From NCBI RefSeq assembly GCF_014651035.1, contig NZ_BMWC01000004.1, forward strand, positions 372,001-436,000: a stretch of 64,000 bases of DNA. The letters run 5' to 3'. The stretch is from Streptomyces lomondensis (GTDB lineage: Bacteria > Actinomycetota > Actinomycetes > Streptomycetales > Streptomycetaceae). The notes beneath the pieces were generated by a model that was not told where the DNA came from, did not search any database, and worked only from the letters and a program-made list of their open reading frames with translations. The stretch's first letter is position 1, and the number at the start of each line of letters is the position of its first letter. The position numbers and the translations under genes were made by a program. Shown here one piece after another: positions 9,101-17,755 of the stretch.

Positions 9101-9279
9101 CCGTGCCCGGGGTGGCGAGCGTCGAGGTCACCCGGCTGCGGCGGCTGTCCGGACAGGACCGAGGAGAGAGGGAGGACGGCGTGCTGCGGCTCGGCCCGCT
9201 GGAGATCGCCACCTGCGACAACGACCCGGACCGGCCGGAGAACGGCCTGCTGGCGATATCCCTGGGAGGTGCCCGATGA
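6169..9279 (+). CDS. Putative baseplate assembly protein, baseplate-J family (first copy)
   Basis: The 1036-residue protein has a ~130-residue N-terminal beta domain, then the wedge-J beginning VVDYTARDYDTIRKLLLDRLAL...TLVELLAYTGDQISYQQDAVATEAYLDTA (residues ~147-215). The J core motif VRFGDGRHGARPTPGSRLELRYRLGGGTAGNVGAEAI lies at ~758-795, followed by LRAVTAEDYAALASELPGVQRAAAEIRW. This is the gp6/J-type wedge protein that builds the baseplate ring. It is far larger than phage P2 gpJ (~300 residues), as is usual for injection-system wedge proteins. ATGA overlap with gp25. Confidence 0.85.
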   Translation: MTAGTTASRRSKVRAAQLGGVDNVEVSDDGLLLTVTFLGKAPHGLGPENVRIDGGRRVTGITAVDVSVEREEDPELDDRLYVTLDKAGDTSRYRLSLVETDPYGRPGTEPYRGFDQRYHSATFHFRPDCPTPFDCKDEEQAEPDFPAAPVVDYTARDYDTIRKLLLDRLALTTPDWAERNPADLGTTLVELLAYTGDQISYQQDAVATEAYLDTARRRVSVRRHVRLIDYAMHDGCNARAYVTVRTADDRTLAPGTFRFASVDVRSLDPHDRPEPGTVIDEADLGDLDERGSVEVFEPVVAADPLELKVAHNAIRLWTWGGEVCTLPQGATAATLRDAWVDPETCRERRLDLKPGDVIVLEEVKGPRTGTPGDADPAHRQAVRLTSVTPGLDRIEDQPVLEVTWAAEDALRFPLCLTTRGGRDCLPVEDVTLARGNVVLVDHGRTLTGLPETVTVPPVPAVVAPCDPPAFGCRDTEEGNAPARLINALTDRTRSGRALVPDDVRELFDVVGEAAVNRAGIGLESAGQRHEQVVPGTAYAQATALRTLLAQSVYPGIAPRFRPVLGRTPVTQAVPFPDPGTVAAGQAERIAAIPGRVRQRLVELWRSARDRDGLGEEEIAELAVIYGLNVLERFELRRHPVRALRELLYRSDQLLDTKLRRVEVLAARARAGTVLDGHIAWEIAHAWGPAYAAGLHPEETVLRGSATAALAQDPRRALPAVRLHGADGTWVPRRDLLDSGPREKHFVGELEDDGRLAVRFGDGRHGARPTPGSRLELRYRLGGGTAGNVGAEAINHLVVQGDCDVPAAVVRNPLPATGGTRPEPVEQVRQLAPLDLRRTRLRAVTAEDYAALASELPGVQRAAAEIRWTGSAQEAHIAIDAYGTAAPSPELLDSVAQAVEAYRRIGHDLVVGPARLVPLDIALTVCAEPGHQHGQILAELYRVLGSGRLPGGRLGFFHPDALSFGEPVRLSRLVAVAAAVPGVASVEVTRLRRLSGQDRGEREDGVLRLGPLEIATCDNDPDRPENGLLAISLGGAR

Positions 9280-12200
9280 CGGACCCGCACCCTGTCACCG
9301 CGACCGACGCGTGCGGCTGCGGCGGCGCCTGCCGTGGCGGCCACGACGAGCGGCTCGCGCCCGCCCCGCTCCACAACCCGCCCGGCCGCACCGCGCTGGA
9401 CTACCGCGTCGGCGCGTACGGCTCCTTCCGGGCCGCCCTGCTCGACCGGCTCGCCTCGCCCGCCTACCCGGCGCTGAACGACCTCACCGTCCGCACCCCG
9501 GACGACCCGGCGATCGGCCTGCTGGATGCCGCCGCCGTCCTCGGCGACCTGCTCACCTTCCACTCCGAGCGGATCGCCGACGAGGCCTACATCCGCACCG
9601 CGAACGAGCATCGCTCCCTGGTGCTTCTCGGCCGGCTCGTCGGACACCGGCCGCGTCCCGGCGTCGCCGCCGCCACGCACCTGGCGTACACCCTCGAACG
9701 CGACCCGCGCGCCGAAGCCCAGAGCGTGCTGATCCCGCGCGGGGCGCGCAGCCACAGCGTGCCCGCCTCGGCCGACGAGGAGTCGCTGACCTTCGAGACG
9801 AGCCGGGACCTGACGGCCCGCTGGGACTTCAACGAACTGAAGGTGCGCCGGCGCCGTCCCTCGCTGCTCACGCCGCAGGACCTTTCGAAGCGCTCGGAGC
9901 TGTTCGTCGAGGGCACGGCGCACTCGTTGCAGACCGGTGACCAGTTGCTCTTCGTCTTCGGGGAGCAGGCCGGCGGCGAGCGCAAGCTGCTGCCGGTCGC
10001 GAAGGTGCGTGTCGACCGGGACGACGACGTCACGGCGATCTCCCTGCCGGAGTCCGCGCCGGCGACGCTGAAGGAACTCGTCGATGAGGTGCGGCGCTGG
10101 ACGGCTCCGCCTGTGCAGCCCGGTGAGCCGGGGGAGGAGGCGCCCACGCCGGAGGTGCCCAACCCGCGGCCGGTCAGTCGGCTCATCGAGGACTTTGAGG
10201 ATCAGGTCCTGGAGCCTTTGCGTAGCGACCTGGACGGTGTGAAGACACCCGAGCGGCTCGCGGCGCGGCTCGCGGAGCCCCTCGCGCGACTGGGCGAGGC
10301 CCAAGTGCTGGCCACGCCGTACGAGGATGTGGCGGGGTGGTTCGAGCAGTTGCAAGCGGTGTTGGCGGAACTCGCCGAACGGGCACTGGAATTGGCTCCG
10401 GCGCAGACGGATGCGGAGGGTGCCTCGATCGGCCGTCGGCCGTCTGCGGCGCCGTCTGGGCTGGTCGCGCAGTTCCCCGCGCCCCTTAAGGACGACACCC
10501 GCACCGCCGCTTGGGATGCCCTGGGCGCCATACTCCCCGCCCTTCGCGCCACCGCGCCCGCCCCGGTGGGCACCCCCGGCCGTCAGCTTCCCGGCACCGA
10601 CACCGCACGCCTTCTCTCCGCCCTCAACCCCGGCCTCGGCAGCCTCTACCCGGCCTGGCGCACGGCCGTCGCCCCGGGCGCCCCGCGGCTGCTGCGCGAG
10701 CTGCTCGCCCTGCGGGTCACCGCGGCGCCCTTCGGTGCCACGGCGCCGCTGAAGCCGGTCCAGGACGATCGCGGACGGGTCATCCGTACCGCCGACTGGC
10801 CGCTGACCGGAGCGGTGCTGGCGACCATGCGGGTCGTGTACGACACGGCGGGCAAGGCGCCGGTGCGGGCCGAGTTCCAGTACGTCGAGGGCAGCAGCTC
10901 CGACCAGCGCGCCGAGAACCTGCCCGTCGCCCAGCCGGTCACCTTCACCCTCGGCCCCGGCCAGGTCGAGCTGTCCGTGCGCTCCGGCCAGGACCGCGAC
11001 CTGAGCTGGCTCAACCGGAGGCCCGCCGACTCCCAGGACCCCGGAGTCACCGCCCGCCTCCAGTCCGGCCTGCCCGAGCGCACCCTGTTCGTGTCGCGGC
11101 CCGACGACGAGGGCCTGGTCCACGTCGGCGTCCACAACGGCACGTCCGAGCAGATCGCCCTCCGGCCGGGGGCGAGCGAGCAGTTCACGCACGGCGAGTA
11201 CGAGGTCAGCCTCAAGTACACCGTGGGCAGCGCCGAGCCCAACGTCGAGGTCGTCATCGCCACCAAGCCGGAGCCCGTCAACCGGCGCACGCTCCAGCTC
11301 GACACCGTGCACGAGGGCATCACCGTCGGCAGCTGGGTGGCGATCCAGCGGCCCGCCAAGGGCGCCGACAACGGCGTTCCCGGCGACCCCAAGCTGGCGT
11401 TCGTCACCACCCAGGTGGTGGCCGCGCGCACGGCCGCGTACACGAACTACGGCATCACCGGACGCGGCACCGAACTCACCCTCGCCGACCCGTGGCTGGA
11501 CGAGTTCGACGTGCTGCTGTCGCACATCCGCGACACCACCGTGCACGCGGCGGGTGAGCCCCTGCGCCTGGCCGACGAGCCGCTCGGCGAGGACGTGCAC
11601 GGCAACGAGATCGAACTCGCCGAGCTGTACGAGGGGCTGCGGCCGGGCCGCACGCTCATCGTGGCGGGCGAGCGCAGCGACATCCCCGGAACGGCCGGAG
11701 TGCGGGCCACCGAGGTCGTGACCGTCGCCTCCGCCGACCCGGCGGCCGACCCGCGGCTGCCCGGCGACCACGTCCACACCCGGCTCGTCCTCACCGCGGA
11801 CCTCGCCCACCGCTACCGCCGTGAGACGGTCCGCATCCTCGGCAACGTCGTCGAGGCCACCCACGGCGAGAGCCGCGAGGAGGCCATCGGCAGCGGCGAC
11901 TCCGACCGCGTCAACCAGACCTTCGCGCTCTGGCAGTCCCCGCTGACCTGGCTCGCCGACGACAACCCCCTCGGCGCCACACCCGTGCTGGAGATCCGGG
12001 TCGACGGCGTGCTCTGGCACGAGGTCGACAGCCTCGCCGGACGCGGCCCGACCGAGCGGGTCTACATCACCGGCGCCACGGCGGACGGCCGGACGACGGT
12101 GACCTTCGGCGACGGGGTGCACGGGGCCCGCCTGCCCTCCGGGCACGAGAACATCCGCGCCCGGTACCGCTTCGGCACCGGCAAGGCCGCCAACGTGCCC

Positions 12201-13100
12201 GCCGACCGGGTCACCCAGCCGCTCACCCGGCCGCTCGGCGTCACCGCGGTCACCAACCCGCGTCCCGCGACCGGCGGCGCGGACGCCGACGGCCCGGGCC
12301 TGACCCGCCGCACGGTCCCCCTGGCCGTGTCGGCCCTGGACCGGCTGGTGTCCGAGTCGGACTACGAGGACTTCGCCCGCTCCCGCGCCGGTATCGGCCG
12401 GGCCTCAGCGCGCGAACTCTTCGACGGGCGTCGGCGCGTGCTGCACGTGACGGTCGCCGGGACGGACGATGTCCCGATAGCCCCCGACTCGGACACGCTG
12501 CGCGCCCTGCGCGGCGCCCTCACCGAGTACGGCGACCCGGGTCTGCCGGTCCGCGTGGACGGCCGCGAGTTGGTCCTGCTGCTGATCGCCGCCCGGGTGA
12601 AGGTCGCCCCCGACCACGCCTGGCAGAACGTCGAACCGCAGCTGCGCCAGGCCCTGTTGCGCCGGCTCGGCTTCGAGGGTCGCGAGCTGGGCCGGCCCGC
12701 CCGCCTCTCCGAGGTCCTGGCCACCGCCCACACCGTGCCCGGCGTCGACTACGTGGACGTCGACGTCTTCACCGGCGTCCCCGCCTCCGCCACCCCGGAG
12801 GAGCTCACCGAGCTGCTCACCCGGCCCGGACCGCCCCGGGCGTCCGTCCCCGCGCACCCGGCGACGTACGACGAGCGGACCCACACGGTCCGCGCCGAGA
12901 ACGGCGAGACGCTGTCGGAGATCTGCGCCCGGTACGGCGTGCCGCTCGCCGAGCTCCTGCGCCTCAACCCCGACATCACCGACACCCGGCGCCTGCCCAA
13001 GGGCTGGTCGGTGTACGTCTTCCGCGGCATCCGCCCGGCCCAGCTCGCGCTGCTGTCGCCCCGGGCCGCGGACACCCTGATTCTGACGGAGGTCAAGTGA
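9276..13100 (+). CDS. Putative baseplate assembly protein, baseplate-J family with C-terminal LysM (second copy)
   Basis: The ATG at 9276 follows gggaggt and overlaps the upstream stop (ATGA), giving 1274 residues. The N-terminus is Cys-rich (CGCGGACRGGH). The wedge segment DYRVGAYGSFRAALLDRL...TFHSERIADEAYIRTANEHRS follows at ~35-115. The J core VTFGDGVHGARLPSG...RYRFGTGKAANVPADRV is at ~942-980. Residues ~1203-1255 form a LysM domain (HTVRAENGETLSEICARYGVP...LLRLNPDI), which may dock on peptidoglycan or on neighbouring baseplate parts. Codons ~384-406 derive from a dispersed Streptomyces intergenic repeat read in frame. It is paralogous in plan to the preceding gene but clearly diverged. 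Confidence 0.83.
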   Translation: MTDPHPVTATDACGCGGACRGGHDERLAPAPLHNPPGRTALDYRVGAYGSFRAALLDRLASPAYPALNDLTVRTPDDPAIGLLDAAAVLGDLLTFHSERIADEAYIRTANEHRSLVLLGRLVGHRPRPGVAAATHLAYTLERDPRAEAQSVLIPRGARSHSVPASADEESLTFETSRDLTARWDFNELKVRRRRPSLLTPQDLSKRSELFVEGTAHSLQTGDQLLFVFGEQAGGERKLLPVAKVRVDRDDDVTAISLPESAPATLKELVDEVRRWTAPPVQPGEPGEEAPTPEVPNPRPVSRLIEDFEDQVLEPLRSDLDGVKTPERLAARLAEPLARLGEAQVLATPYEDVAGWFEQLQAVLAELAERALELAPAQTDAEGASIGRRPSAAPSGLVAQFPAPLKDDTRTAAWDALGAILPALRATAPAPVGTPGRQLPGTDTARLLSALNPGLGSLYPAWRTAVAPGAPRLLRELLALRVTAAPFGATAPLKPVQDDRGRVIRTADWPLTGAVLATMRVVYDTAGKAPVRAEFQYVEGSSSDQRAENLPVAQPVTFTLGPGQVELSVRSGQDRDLSWLNRRPADSQDPGVTARLQSGLPERTLFVSRPDDEGLVHVGVHNGTSEQIALRPGASEQFTHGEYEVSLKYTVGSAEPNVEVVIATKPEPVNRRTLQLDTVHEGITVGSWVAIQRPAKGADNGVPGDPKLAFVTTQVVAARTAAYTNYGITGRGTELTLADPWLDEFDVLLSHIRDTTVHAAGEPLRLADEPLGEDVHGNEIELAELYEGLRPGRTLIVAGERSDIPGTAGVRATEVVTVASADPAADPRLPGDHVHTRLVLTADLAHRYRRETVRILGNVVEATHGESREEAIGSGDSDRVNQTFALWQSPLTWLADDNPLGATPVLEIRVDGVLWHEVDSLAGRGPTERVYITGATADGRTTVTFGDGVHGARLPSGHENIRARYRFGTGKAANVPADRVTQPLTRPLGVTAVTNPRPATGGADADGPGLTRRTVPLAVSALDRLVSESDYEDFARSRAGIGRASARELFDGRRRVLHVTVAGTDDVPIAPDSDTLRALRGALTEYGDPGLPVRVDGRELVLLLIAARVKVAPDHAWQNVEPQLRQALLRRLGFEGRELGRPARLSEVLATAHTVPGVDYVDVDVFTGVPASATPEELTELLTRPGPPRASVPAHPATYDERTHTVRAENGETLSEICARYGVPLAELLRLNPDITDTRRLPKGWSVYVFRGIRPAQLALLSPRAADTLILTEVK
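10425..10491 (-). repeat. Dispersed Streptomyces GC-rich repeat embedded in a coding sequence
   Basis: The reverse complement of this stretch contains aaggggcgcgggg, then gcgcgaccagcc, then a cgc.gca.cggccgac tail. The same blocks in the same order occur in the intergenic stretch 32571-32650. This is the kind of short repeat common between Streptomyces genes. Here it is translated without breaking the frame, as a segment including GLVAQFPAPLKD. Confidence 0.7.
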
Positions 13101-15247
13101 TGTCCTCGGACACCCAGTTGGAGACGCCGGCCCCGGTGGTGCCCAGGGAACCGGACGGGCTCGCCGCGCTGCTGCCCCGCTGGCACCGGCTGCGCGACAC
13201 CGAGGAGGGCGAGCCGCTGCGGGCGCTGCTCGCCGTGATCGCCGAGCAGCTCGACCGCGTCCGCGACGGCGTCCAGCAGGGCTACGAGGACCTGTTCGTG
13301 GAGACGGCGGCCCCCTGGGTGCTGCCGTACCTCGGTGACCTCGTCGGCTACCGCACCCTGCCCGGCTACGAACGTGTCCTCACCACCGCCCTGCACGACG
13401 GCGGCCGGGCCGCCCTCGCGGAGGCGGTCGCCCCGCGCCGGGACGTGGCCGCCACGGTTGCCCACCGCCGCCGCAAGGGCACCCTGCACCTGCTGGAGGA
13501 ACTGTCCGAGCAGGTCGCCGGCTGGCCGGCCCGGGCCGTCGAACTGTCCCGGCAGGTCGCCCACACCCAGCCGGTGAAGCTGTACGGCACCGGCACCCAC
13601 CGCGGCGGACGCGGCCGTCTCCTCGACCTGCGCGACGGCGCCGAACTCGCCCTCGGCGGCGGACCGTTCGCCGCAGTCGCCCGCACGGCCGACGTCCGCC
13701 GCGCCGAGTCCCGGCACCGGCAGGGCGGCTGGACCCCGGCCGGCGTCGCGCTCTTCGTGTGGCGGCTGAAGGCGTACCCGCTGACCCGGACCCCGGCCTA
13801 CTGCATCGACCGGGCCCGCAACCTGTACACCTTCTCGATCCTCGGCAACGACACCCCGCTGGCCACCAAGCCGTTCCCGGAGCCCTCGCCGACGCACATC
13901 GCCACCGTCGACAACGTGCCGGCGTTCGTCACCCGCCGGCTCCTGCACGACCGGCTGCTCGACTACTACGGCCCCGGCAAGAGCTTCGTCATCCGGCGCG
14001 ACGGCGAGGACAAGCCCGTCCCGCCCTCGGACATCGTGGTCGCCGACCTGTCCGACTGGCGCTACCGGCCGAGGCGCGGCCAGGTGGCCGTCGACCCGGA
14101 GCTGGGCCGGATCGCGTTCGGCTCGCGGTCCGCGCCCCGGCAGGGCGTGTGGGTCGACTACCACTACGCCTACGCGGCCGACCTGGGCGGCGGCGAGTAC
14201 CAGCGGGACCGGGAGCCGCGGCCGGACGCCGAGGTGTACCGGGTCGGGCCCGGGCAGCCGTACCGGCAGATCATGGACGCCTACCGGGCCTGGCAGCAGG
14301 ACCGCAGGGCCGACCGCACCGGCCCGGCCGGCATCATCGAGATCACGCACAGCGGCGCCTACCAGGAGCAGCTGGACTTCGACCTCGACCCGGGCGACCG
14401 GCTCGAACTGCGGGCGGCGGAGGGCACCCGCCCGGTCGTCCGCCTGCTCGACTGGTACAGCAACCGGCCCGACGCCCTCAACATCCGCGCGGTGTCCGAC
14501 GACTGCGCCCCGCACGAGCGGCCCCGGGTCGTGCTCGACGGGCTGCTCGTCGCCGGCCGCGGCATCAACGTCACCGGCGCGATGGGCGCCGTCGTCGTAC
14601 GGCACAGCACGCTCGTGCCCGGCTGGTCGCTGGAGCCCGAGTGCGCACCGCACTCGCCCGAGGAGCCCAGCATCGTCCTGGACCGCACCACCGCGTGCCT
14701 CCAGATCGAGCACAGCATCCTCGGCACCATCGAGGTCATCGGCGACGAGGTGAGCGAGGACCCCCTCGACATCCACATCCGCGACAGCGTCCTCGACGCC
14801 ACGGCCGACGACCGCGAGGCCCTGTCCGCCCCGGACTGCCGCCACGCCCACGCCGTGCTGCACCTGCACCGCACGACCGTCTTCGGCGAGATCCACACGC
14901 ACGCGGTGAAGATCGCCGAGAACAGCGTCTTCACGGGCCGCCTCCACGTGGCCCGGCGCGGCATCGGCTGCCTGCGCTATTCCTACGTCCCCACCGGTTC
15001 GCGCACCCCGCGCCGTCACCGCTGCCCGGACACCAAGCCGCTGTTCGCTTCCCAGCGCTACGGCACGCCTTGGTACGGCCTGCTCGCGGACCGGTGCCCC
15101 GAGGAAATCCGGCGCGGCGCGGACGACGGCGCCGAACTGGGCGCCTTCCACGACCTGTACCGGCCGCAGCGCGAGGACGGCCTCAGGGCCCGGCTCGCCG
15201 AGTACACGCCCGCGGGCACCGACGCCGGGATCTTCTTCGTGACGTGA
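13100..15247 (+). CDS. Phage tail protein I-like baseplate protein
   Basis: The 715-residue product (a GTG at 13097 is an alternative start) begins with a tail-protein-I-like helical region: LAALLPRWHRLRDTEEGEPLRALLAVIAEQLDRVRDGVQQGYEDLFVETAAPWVLPYLGDLVGY. The middle, from ~residue 410, looks like a right-handed beta-helix with repeated strands (IIEITHSGAYQEQLDF..., VVVRHSTLVPGW, IEHSILGTIEVIG, IHIRDSVLDA). The C-terminal part has Cys/His-rich patches. In injection systems this position is taken by an Afp12/gpI-type protein linking baseplate wedge to fibres or cage. Coupled to the J gene by overlap of the stop and start. Confidence 0.7.
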   Translation: MSSDTQLETPAPVVPREPDGLAALLPRWHRLRDTEEGEPLRALLAVIAEQLDRVRDGVQQGYEDLFVETAAPWVLPYLGDLVGYRTLPGYERVLTTALHDGGRAALAEAVAPRRDVAATVAHRRRKGTLHLLEELSEQVAGWPARAVELSRQVAHTQPVKLYGTGTHRGGRGRLLDLRDGAELALGGGPFAAVARTADVRRAESRHRQGGWTPAGVALFVWRLKAYPLTRTPAYCIDRARNLYTFSILGNDTPLATKPFPEPSPTHIATVDNVPAFVTRRLLHDRLLDYYGPGKSFVIRRDGEDKPVPPSDIVVADLSDWRYRPRRGQVAVDPELGRIAFGSRSAPRQGVWVDYHYAYAADLGGGEYQRDREPRPDAEVYRVGPGQPYRQIMDAYRAWQQDRRADRTGPAGIIEITHSGAYQEQLDFDLDPGDRLELRAAEGTRPVVRLLDWYSNRPDALNIRAVSDDCAPHERPRVVLDGLLVAGRGINVTGAMGAVVVRHSTLVPGWSLEPECAPHSPEEPSIVLDRTTACLQIEHSILGTIEVIGDEVSEDPLDIHIRDSVLDATADDREALSAPDCRHAHAVLHLHRTTVFGEIHTHAVKIAENSVFTGRLHVARRGIGCLRYSYVPTGSRTPRRHRCPDTKPLFASQRYGTPWYGLLADRCPEEIRRGADDGAELGAFHDLYRPQREDGLRARLAEYTPAGTDAGIFFVT

Positions 15248-15307
15248 GGCGCGCACCCGCCACCGACCTTGTGAACCCGCACTTCTGAACCAGGGGGGAC
15301 ACCCTTC

Positions 15308-16855
15308 ATGCACGCAGACCTCTCCCGCTCCACGTTCCGCCCGGAGCGGCACTACTCCGCGGTCGTCGCCCAGCAGGGCCGCGTCCAGCTCGACGCCGAC
15401 CTCAACGAGCAGACCGCGATCCAGCTCCACCAGGCCCGCACCCTCGCCGCCGACCTGATCGGCCCGCACGGCGGACCGCGCGACGCCGCCGGCTTCCGCA
15501 TCGAGTACGTGGGCGGCAAGCACGAGATCGACACCCTCCTCATCCACGGGGGCCGCTACTACGTCGACGGCATCCTGTGCGACGCCGACCGCCCGGCGGC
15601 CGGGGTGCCCGTCACCGACGAGGAGAACGCGGAGTCCGCGCCCGAGCCGCCCGCGCACTGGACCTACTGGGACCAGCCCGACGGCCACCGCGACCCGGAG
15701 AAGCCCGGCGACCGGCTGCCCTCGCCCGCCCAGTCGCCGTTCGTCGTCTACCTGAACGTGTGGGAGCGCTCGGTCACCGCGGCCGAGGACCCCGCGCTGC
15801 GCGAGGTCGCCCTCGGCGCGGCCCTGCCCGACACCGCCGCCCGCGTGAAGGTCGTCTGGCAGGTGCTGCCGCTGTCCCTCGCCGCGCTGGAGATCGAGGA
15901 GACCGACCCGTCCAAGGAGGTCGTCCGGGCCGCCTTCACCCGCTGGGCGCAGCGGCAGTCGGCCCCCTCGGCCCGGCTCGCCGCGCGCAGCGAGCGGCCC
16001 GACCACGCCGACGAGGACCCGTGCCTGGTCAAGCCGGACGCCCGCTACCGCGGCCCGGAGAACCAGCTGTACCGGGTGGAGGTCCACGAGGGCGGCGAGG
16101 CGAAGGAGGCCACCTTCAAGTGGTCCCGCGAGAACGGCTCCGTCGTCTTCCCCGTCGACGAACTCGACGGCACCTGGGTGCAGTTGGCGTCCCTCGGCCA
16201 CGACGACAAGCTGGACCTGGACGTCGGCGACCACGTCGAGTTCGTCGACACCGCCTACGCCTCCCGCCTGGAGCCCCTGCCGCTGCTGCGCGTCGAGGAA
16301 CTGGACCTGCCCGGCCGCCGCGTCCGCCTGTCCGCCGAACCAGCCCCGGGCGTCGGACGCCTGGCCCACCTGAACCCGTACCTGCGCCGCTGGGACCACA
16401 CCGGCGGCCCCAAGCGCAAGGGCCGCAGCACCGCCCTGCGCGGCGGCGCCATCCCCGTCACGGAGGGGGAGTGGCTGCCGCTGGAGGACGGCGTCGAGGT
16501 GTACTTCGCCCAGGGCGGCACCTACCGCACCGGCGACCACTGGATCGTTCCCGCCCGCACCGCCACCGGTAGCGTCGAGTGGCCGGTCGACCCGGCCCGC
16601 CGCCCCCTGCTCCGGCCACCGGCCGGCATCGCCCGGCACTTCGCCCCGCTGGCCCTGATCAAGGGCGAGGGCAGCGCCGTCGACCTGCGCCTGGCCTTCG
16701 GTCCGCTGGCCAGCAGCATGCCGGCCGCCGACGAGGCGACCCTCGCCGCCGAGGAGCAGGCCCGGCGCGAGGAGCAGGCCGCCGAGTCCGACCCCTCCCA
16801 CGGGAGGTCCCAGACCACCGCGCAGGCGGAAGCCGCCGTGGAAGGAGACAACTGA
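15308..16855 (+). CDS. DUF6519 domain baseplate-associated protein
   Basis: The 515-residue product begins ADLSRSTFRPERHYSAVVAQQGRVQLDADLNEQTAIQLHQARTLAADLIGPHGGP, the DUF6519 signature. Proteins of this family are found with contractile injection system and phage-tail genes; their exact role is unknown. The rest is beta-rich (PFVVYLNVWERSVT..., YRVEVHEGGEAKEATFKWSRENGSVVFPV), and the last ~40 residues are acidic, Ala/Glu-rich and probably disordered. It starts 60 bp after the tail-I gene behind aggggggac, and its stop overlaps the next ATG by one base. Confidence 0.75.
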   Translation: MHADLSRSTFRPERHYSAVVAQQGRVQLDADLNEQTAIQLHQARTLAADLIGPHGGPRDAAGFRIEYVGGKHEIDTLLIHGGRYYVDGILCDADRPAAGVPVTDEENAESAPEPPAHWTYWDQPDGHRDPEKPGDRLPSPAQSPFVVYLNVWERSVTAAEDPALREVALGAALPDTAARVKVVWQVLPLSLAALEIEETDPSKEVVRAAFTRWAQRQSAPSARLAARSERPDHADEDPCLVKPDARYRGPENQLYRVEVHEGGEAKEATFKWSRENGSVVFPVDELDGTWVQLASLGHDDKLDLDVGDHVEFVDTAYASRLEPLPLLRVEELDLPGRRVRLSAEPAPGVGRLAHLNPYLRRWDHTGGPKRKGRSTALRGGAIPVTEGEWLPLEDGVEVYFAQGGTYRTGDHWIVPARTATGSVEWPVDPARRPLLRPPAGIARHFAPLALIKGEGSAVDLRLAFGPLASSMPAADEATLAAEEQARREEQAAESDPSHGRSQTTAQAEAAVEGDN

Positions 16856-17751
16856 TGGCCAAGCCGCTGAGCGCGTCCAAGCTGGTGGAGATCCTGCGGG
16901 CCGAGGGCCTGACCGTCCACGAGGTCCGCAGCTGGCGCACCCACAACCGCAACAGCAAGGGCCCCTGGGGCCCGGTGAACGGCGTGATGATCCACCACAC
17001 CGTCACCTCCGGCACCGCCGCCTCCGTCGACATCTGCTACGACGGCTACTCCAGCCTGCCCGGCCCGCTGTGCCACGGCGTCATCGACAAGAAGGGCCAC
17101 GTCCACCTGGTCGGCAACGGCCGCGCCAACCATGCCGGCCTCGGCGACGGCGACGTGCTGCGCGCCGTGATCAACGAGTCGAAGCTGCCGGCCGACAACG
17201 AGGCCGACACCGACGGCAACCGGCACTTCTACGGCTTCGAGTGCATCAACCTCGGCAACGGCAAGGACCCCTGGCCCGAGGCGCAGAAGGAGGCCATCGA
17301 GAAGGTGGCCGCGGCGATCTGCCGCCACCACGGCTGGTCCGAGCGGTCCGTCATCGGCCACAAGGAGTGGCAGCCGGGCAAGGTGGACCCGCGTGGCTTC
17401 ACCATGGACAGCATGCGCTCGCGCATAGCCCAGCGGCTCAAGGGCGGCGGGGGCGGGAGCAAGCCGGCCCCGGACCCGAAGCCGTCGCCCAAGCCGTCCT
17501 ACGAGCCGTTCCCGGGCGCCGCGTTCTTCCACATAGGGCAGCGCTCCCCGATCATCACGGCGATGGGCCGCCGCCTGGTCGCCGAGGGGTGCGGCCGCTA
17601 CGAGGAGGGGCCGAGCCCCGACTGGACCGAGGCCGACCGCCGGTCCTACGCACTGTGGCAGCAGAAACAGGGCTTCTCCGGCAAGGACGCCGACGGCATC
17701 CCCGGCAAGCTCACCTGGGACCGGCTGAAGGTGCCCAGGTCGGGGAAGTGA
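16855..17751 (+). CDS. N-acetylmuramoyl-L-alanine amidase with C-terminal peptidoglycan-binding region (endolysin-like)
   Basis: The 298-residue protein has an N-terminal amidase_2/PGRP domain: zinc ligand region MIHHTVT (~residue 45), YGFECINLGNG, and the second His region CRHHGWSERSVIGHKEWQPGKVDPRG (~156-180). A Gly/Pro/Lys linker follows, then a C-terminal module (FFHIGQRSPIITAMGRRLVAEGCG...ALWQQKQGFSGKDADGIPGKLTWDRL) as in Streptomyces phage endolysins. It would cut the amide bond between MurNAc and the stem peptide. There is no signal peptide, so it could act as cargo, as a baseplate-mounted lysin, or be released on lysis. It is the last gene of the injection-system operon (aaggaga ribosome binding site). 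Confidence 0.85.
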   Translation: MAKPLSASKLVEILRAEGLTVHEVRSWRTHNRNSKGPWGPVNGVMIHHTVTSGTAASVDICYDGYSSLPGPLCHGVIDKKGHVHLVGNGRANHAGLGDGDVLRAVINESKLPADNEADTDGNRHFYGFECINLGNGKDPWPEAQKEAIEKVAAAICRHHGWSERSVIGHKEWQPGKVDPRGFTMDSMRSRIAQRLKGGGGGSKPAPDPKPSPKPSYEPFPGAAFFHIGQRSPIITAMGRRLVAEGCGRYEEGPSPDWTEADRRSYALWQQKQGFSGKDADGIPGKLTWDRLKVPRSGK

Positions 17752-17755
17752 GCGC

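Noticed and set aside
10480..10495. TTA codon in the second J gene (sequence ccccttaagg)
   Set aside because: In the coding frame it reads CTT AAG, so TTA is out of frame.
12749..16801. Very long open frame on the minus strand across the baseplate genes
   Set aside because: It is antisense to well-recognised J, tail-I and DUF6519 genes, with low-complexity Gly/Val/Arg translation typical of high-GC shadow frames.
1..17751. Integrated prophage
   Set aside because: No integrase, terminase, capsid, portal or attachment site is visible, and the gene set is that of a contractile injection system baseplate. Upstream DNA would be needed to be certain.
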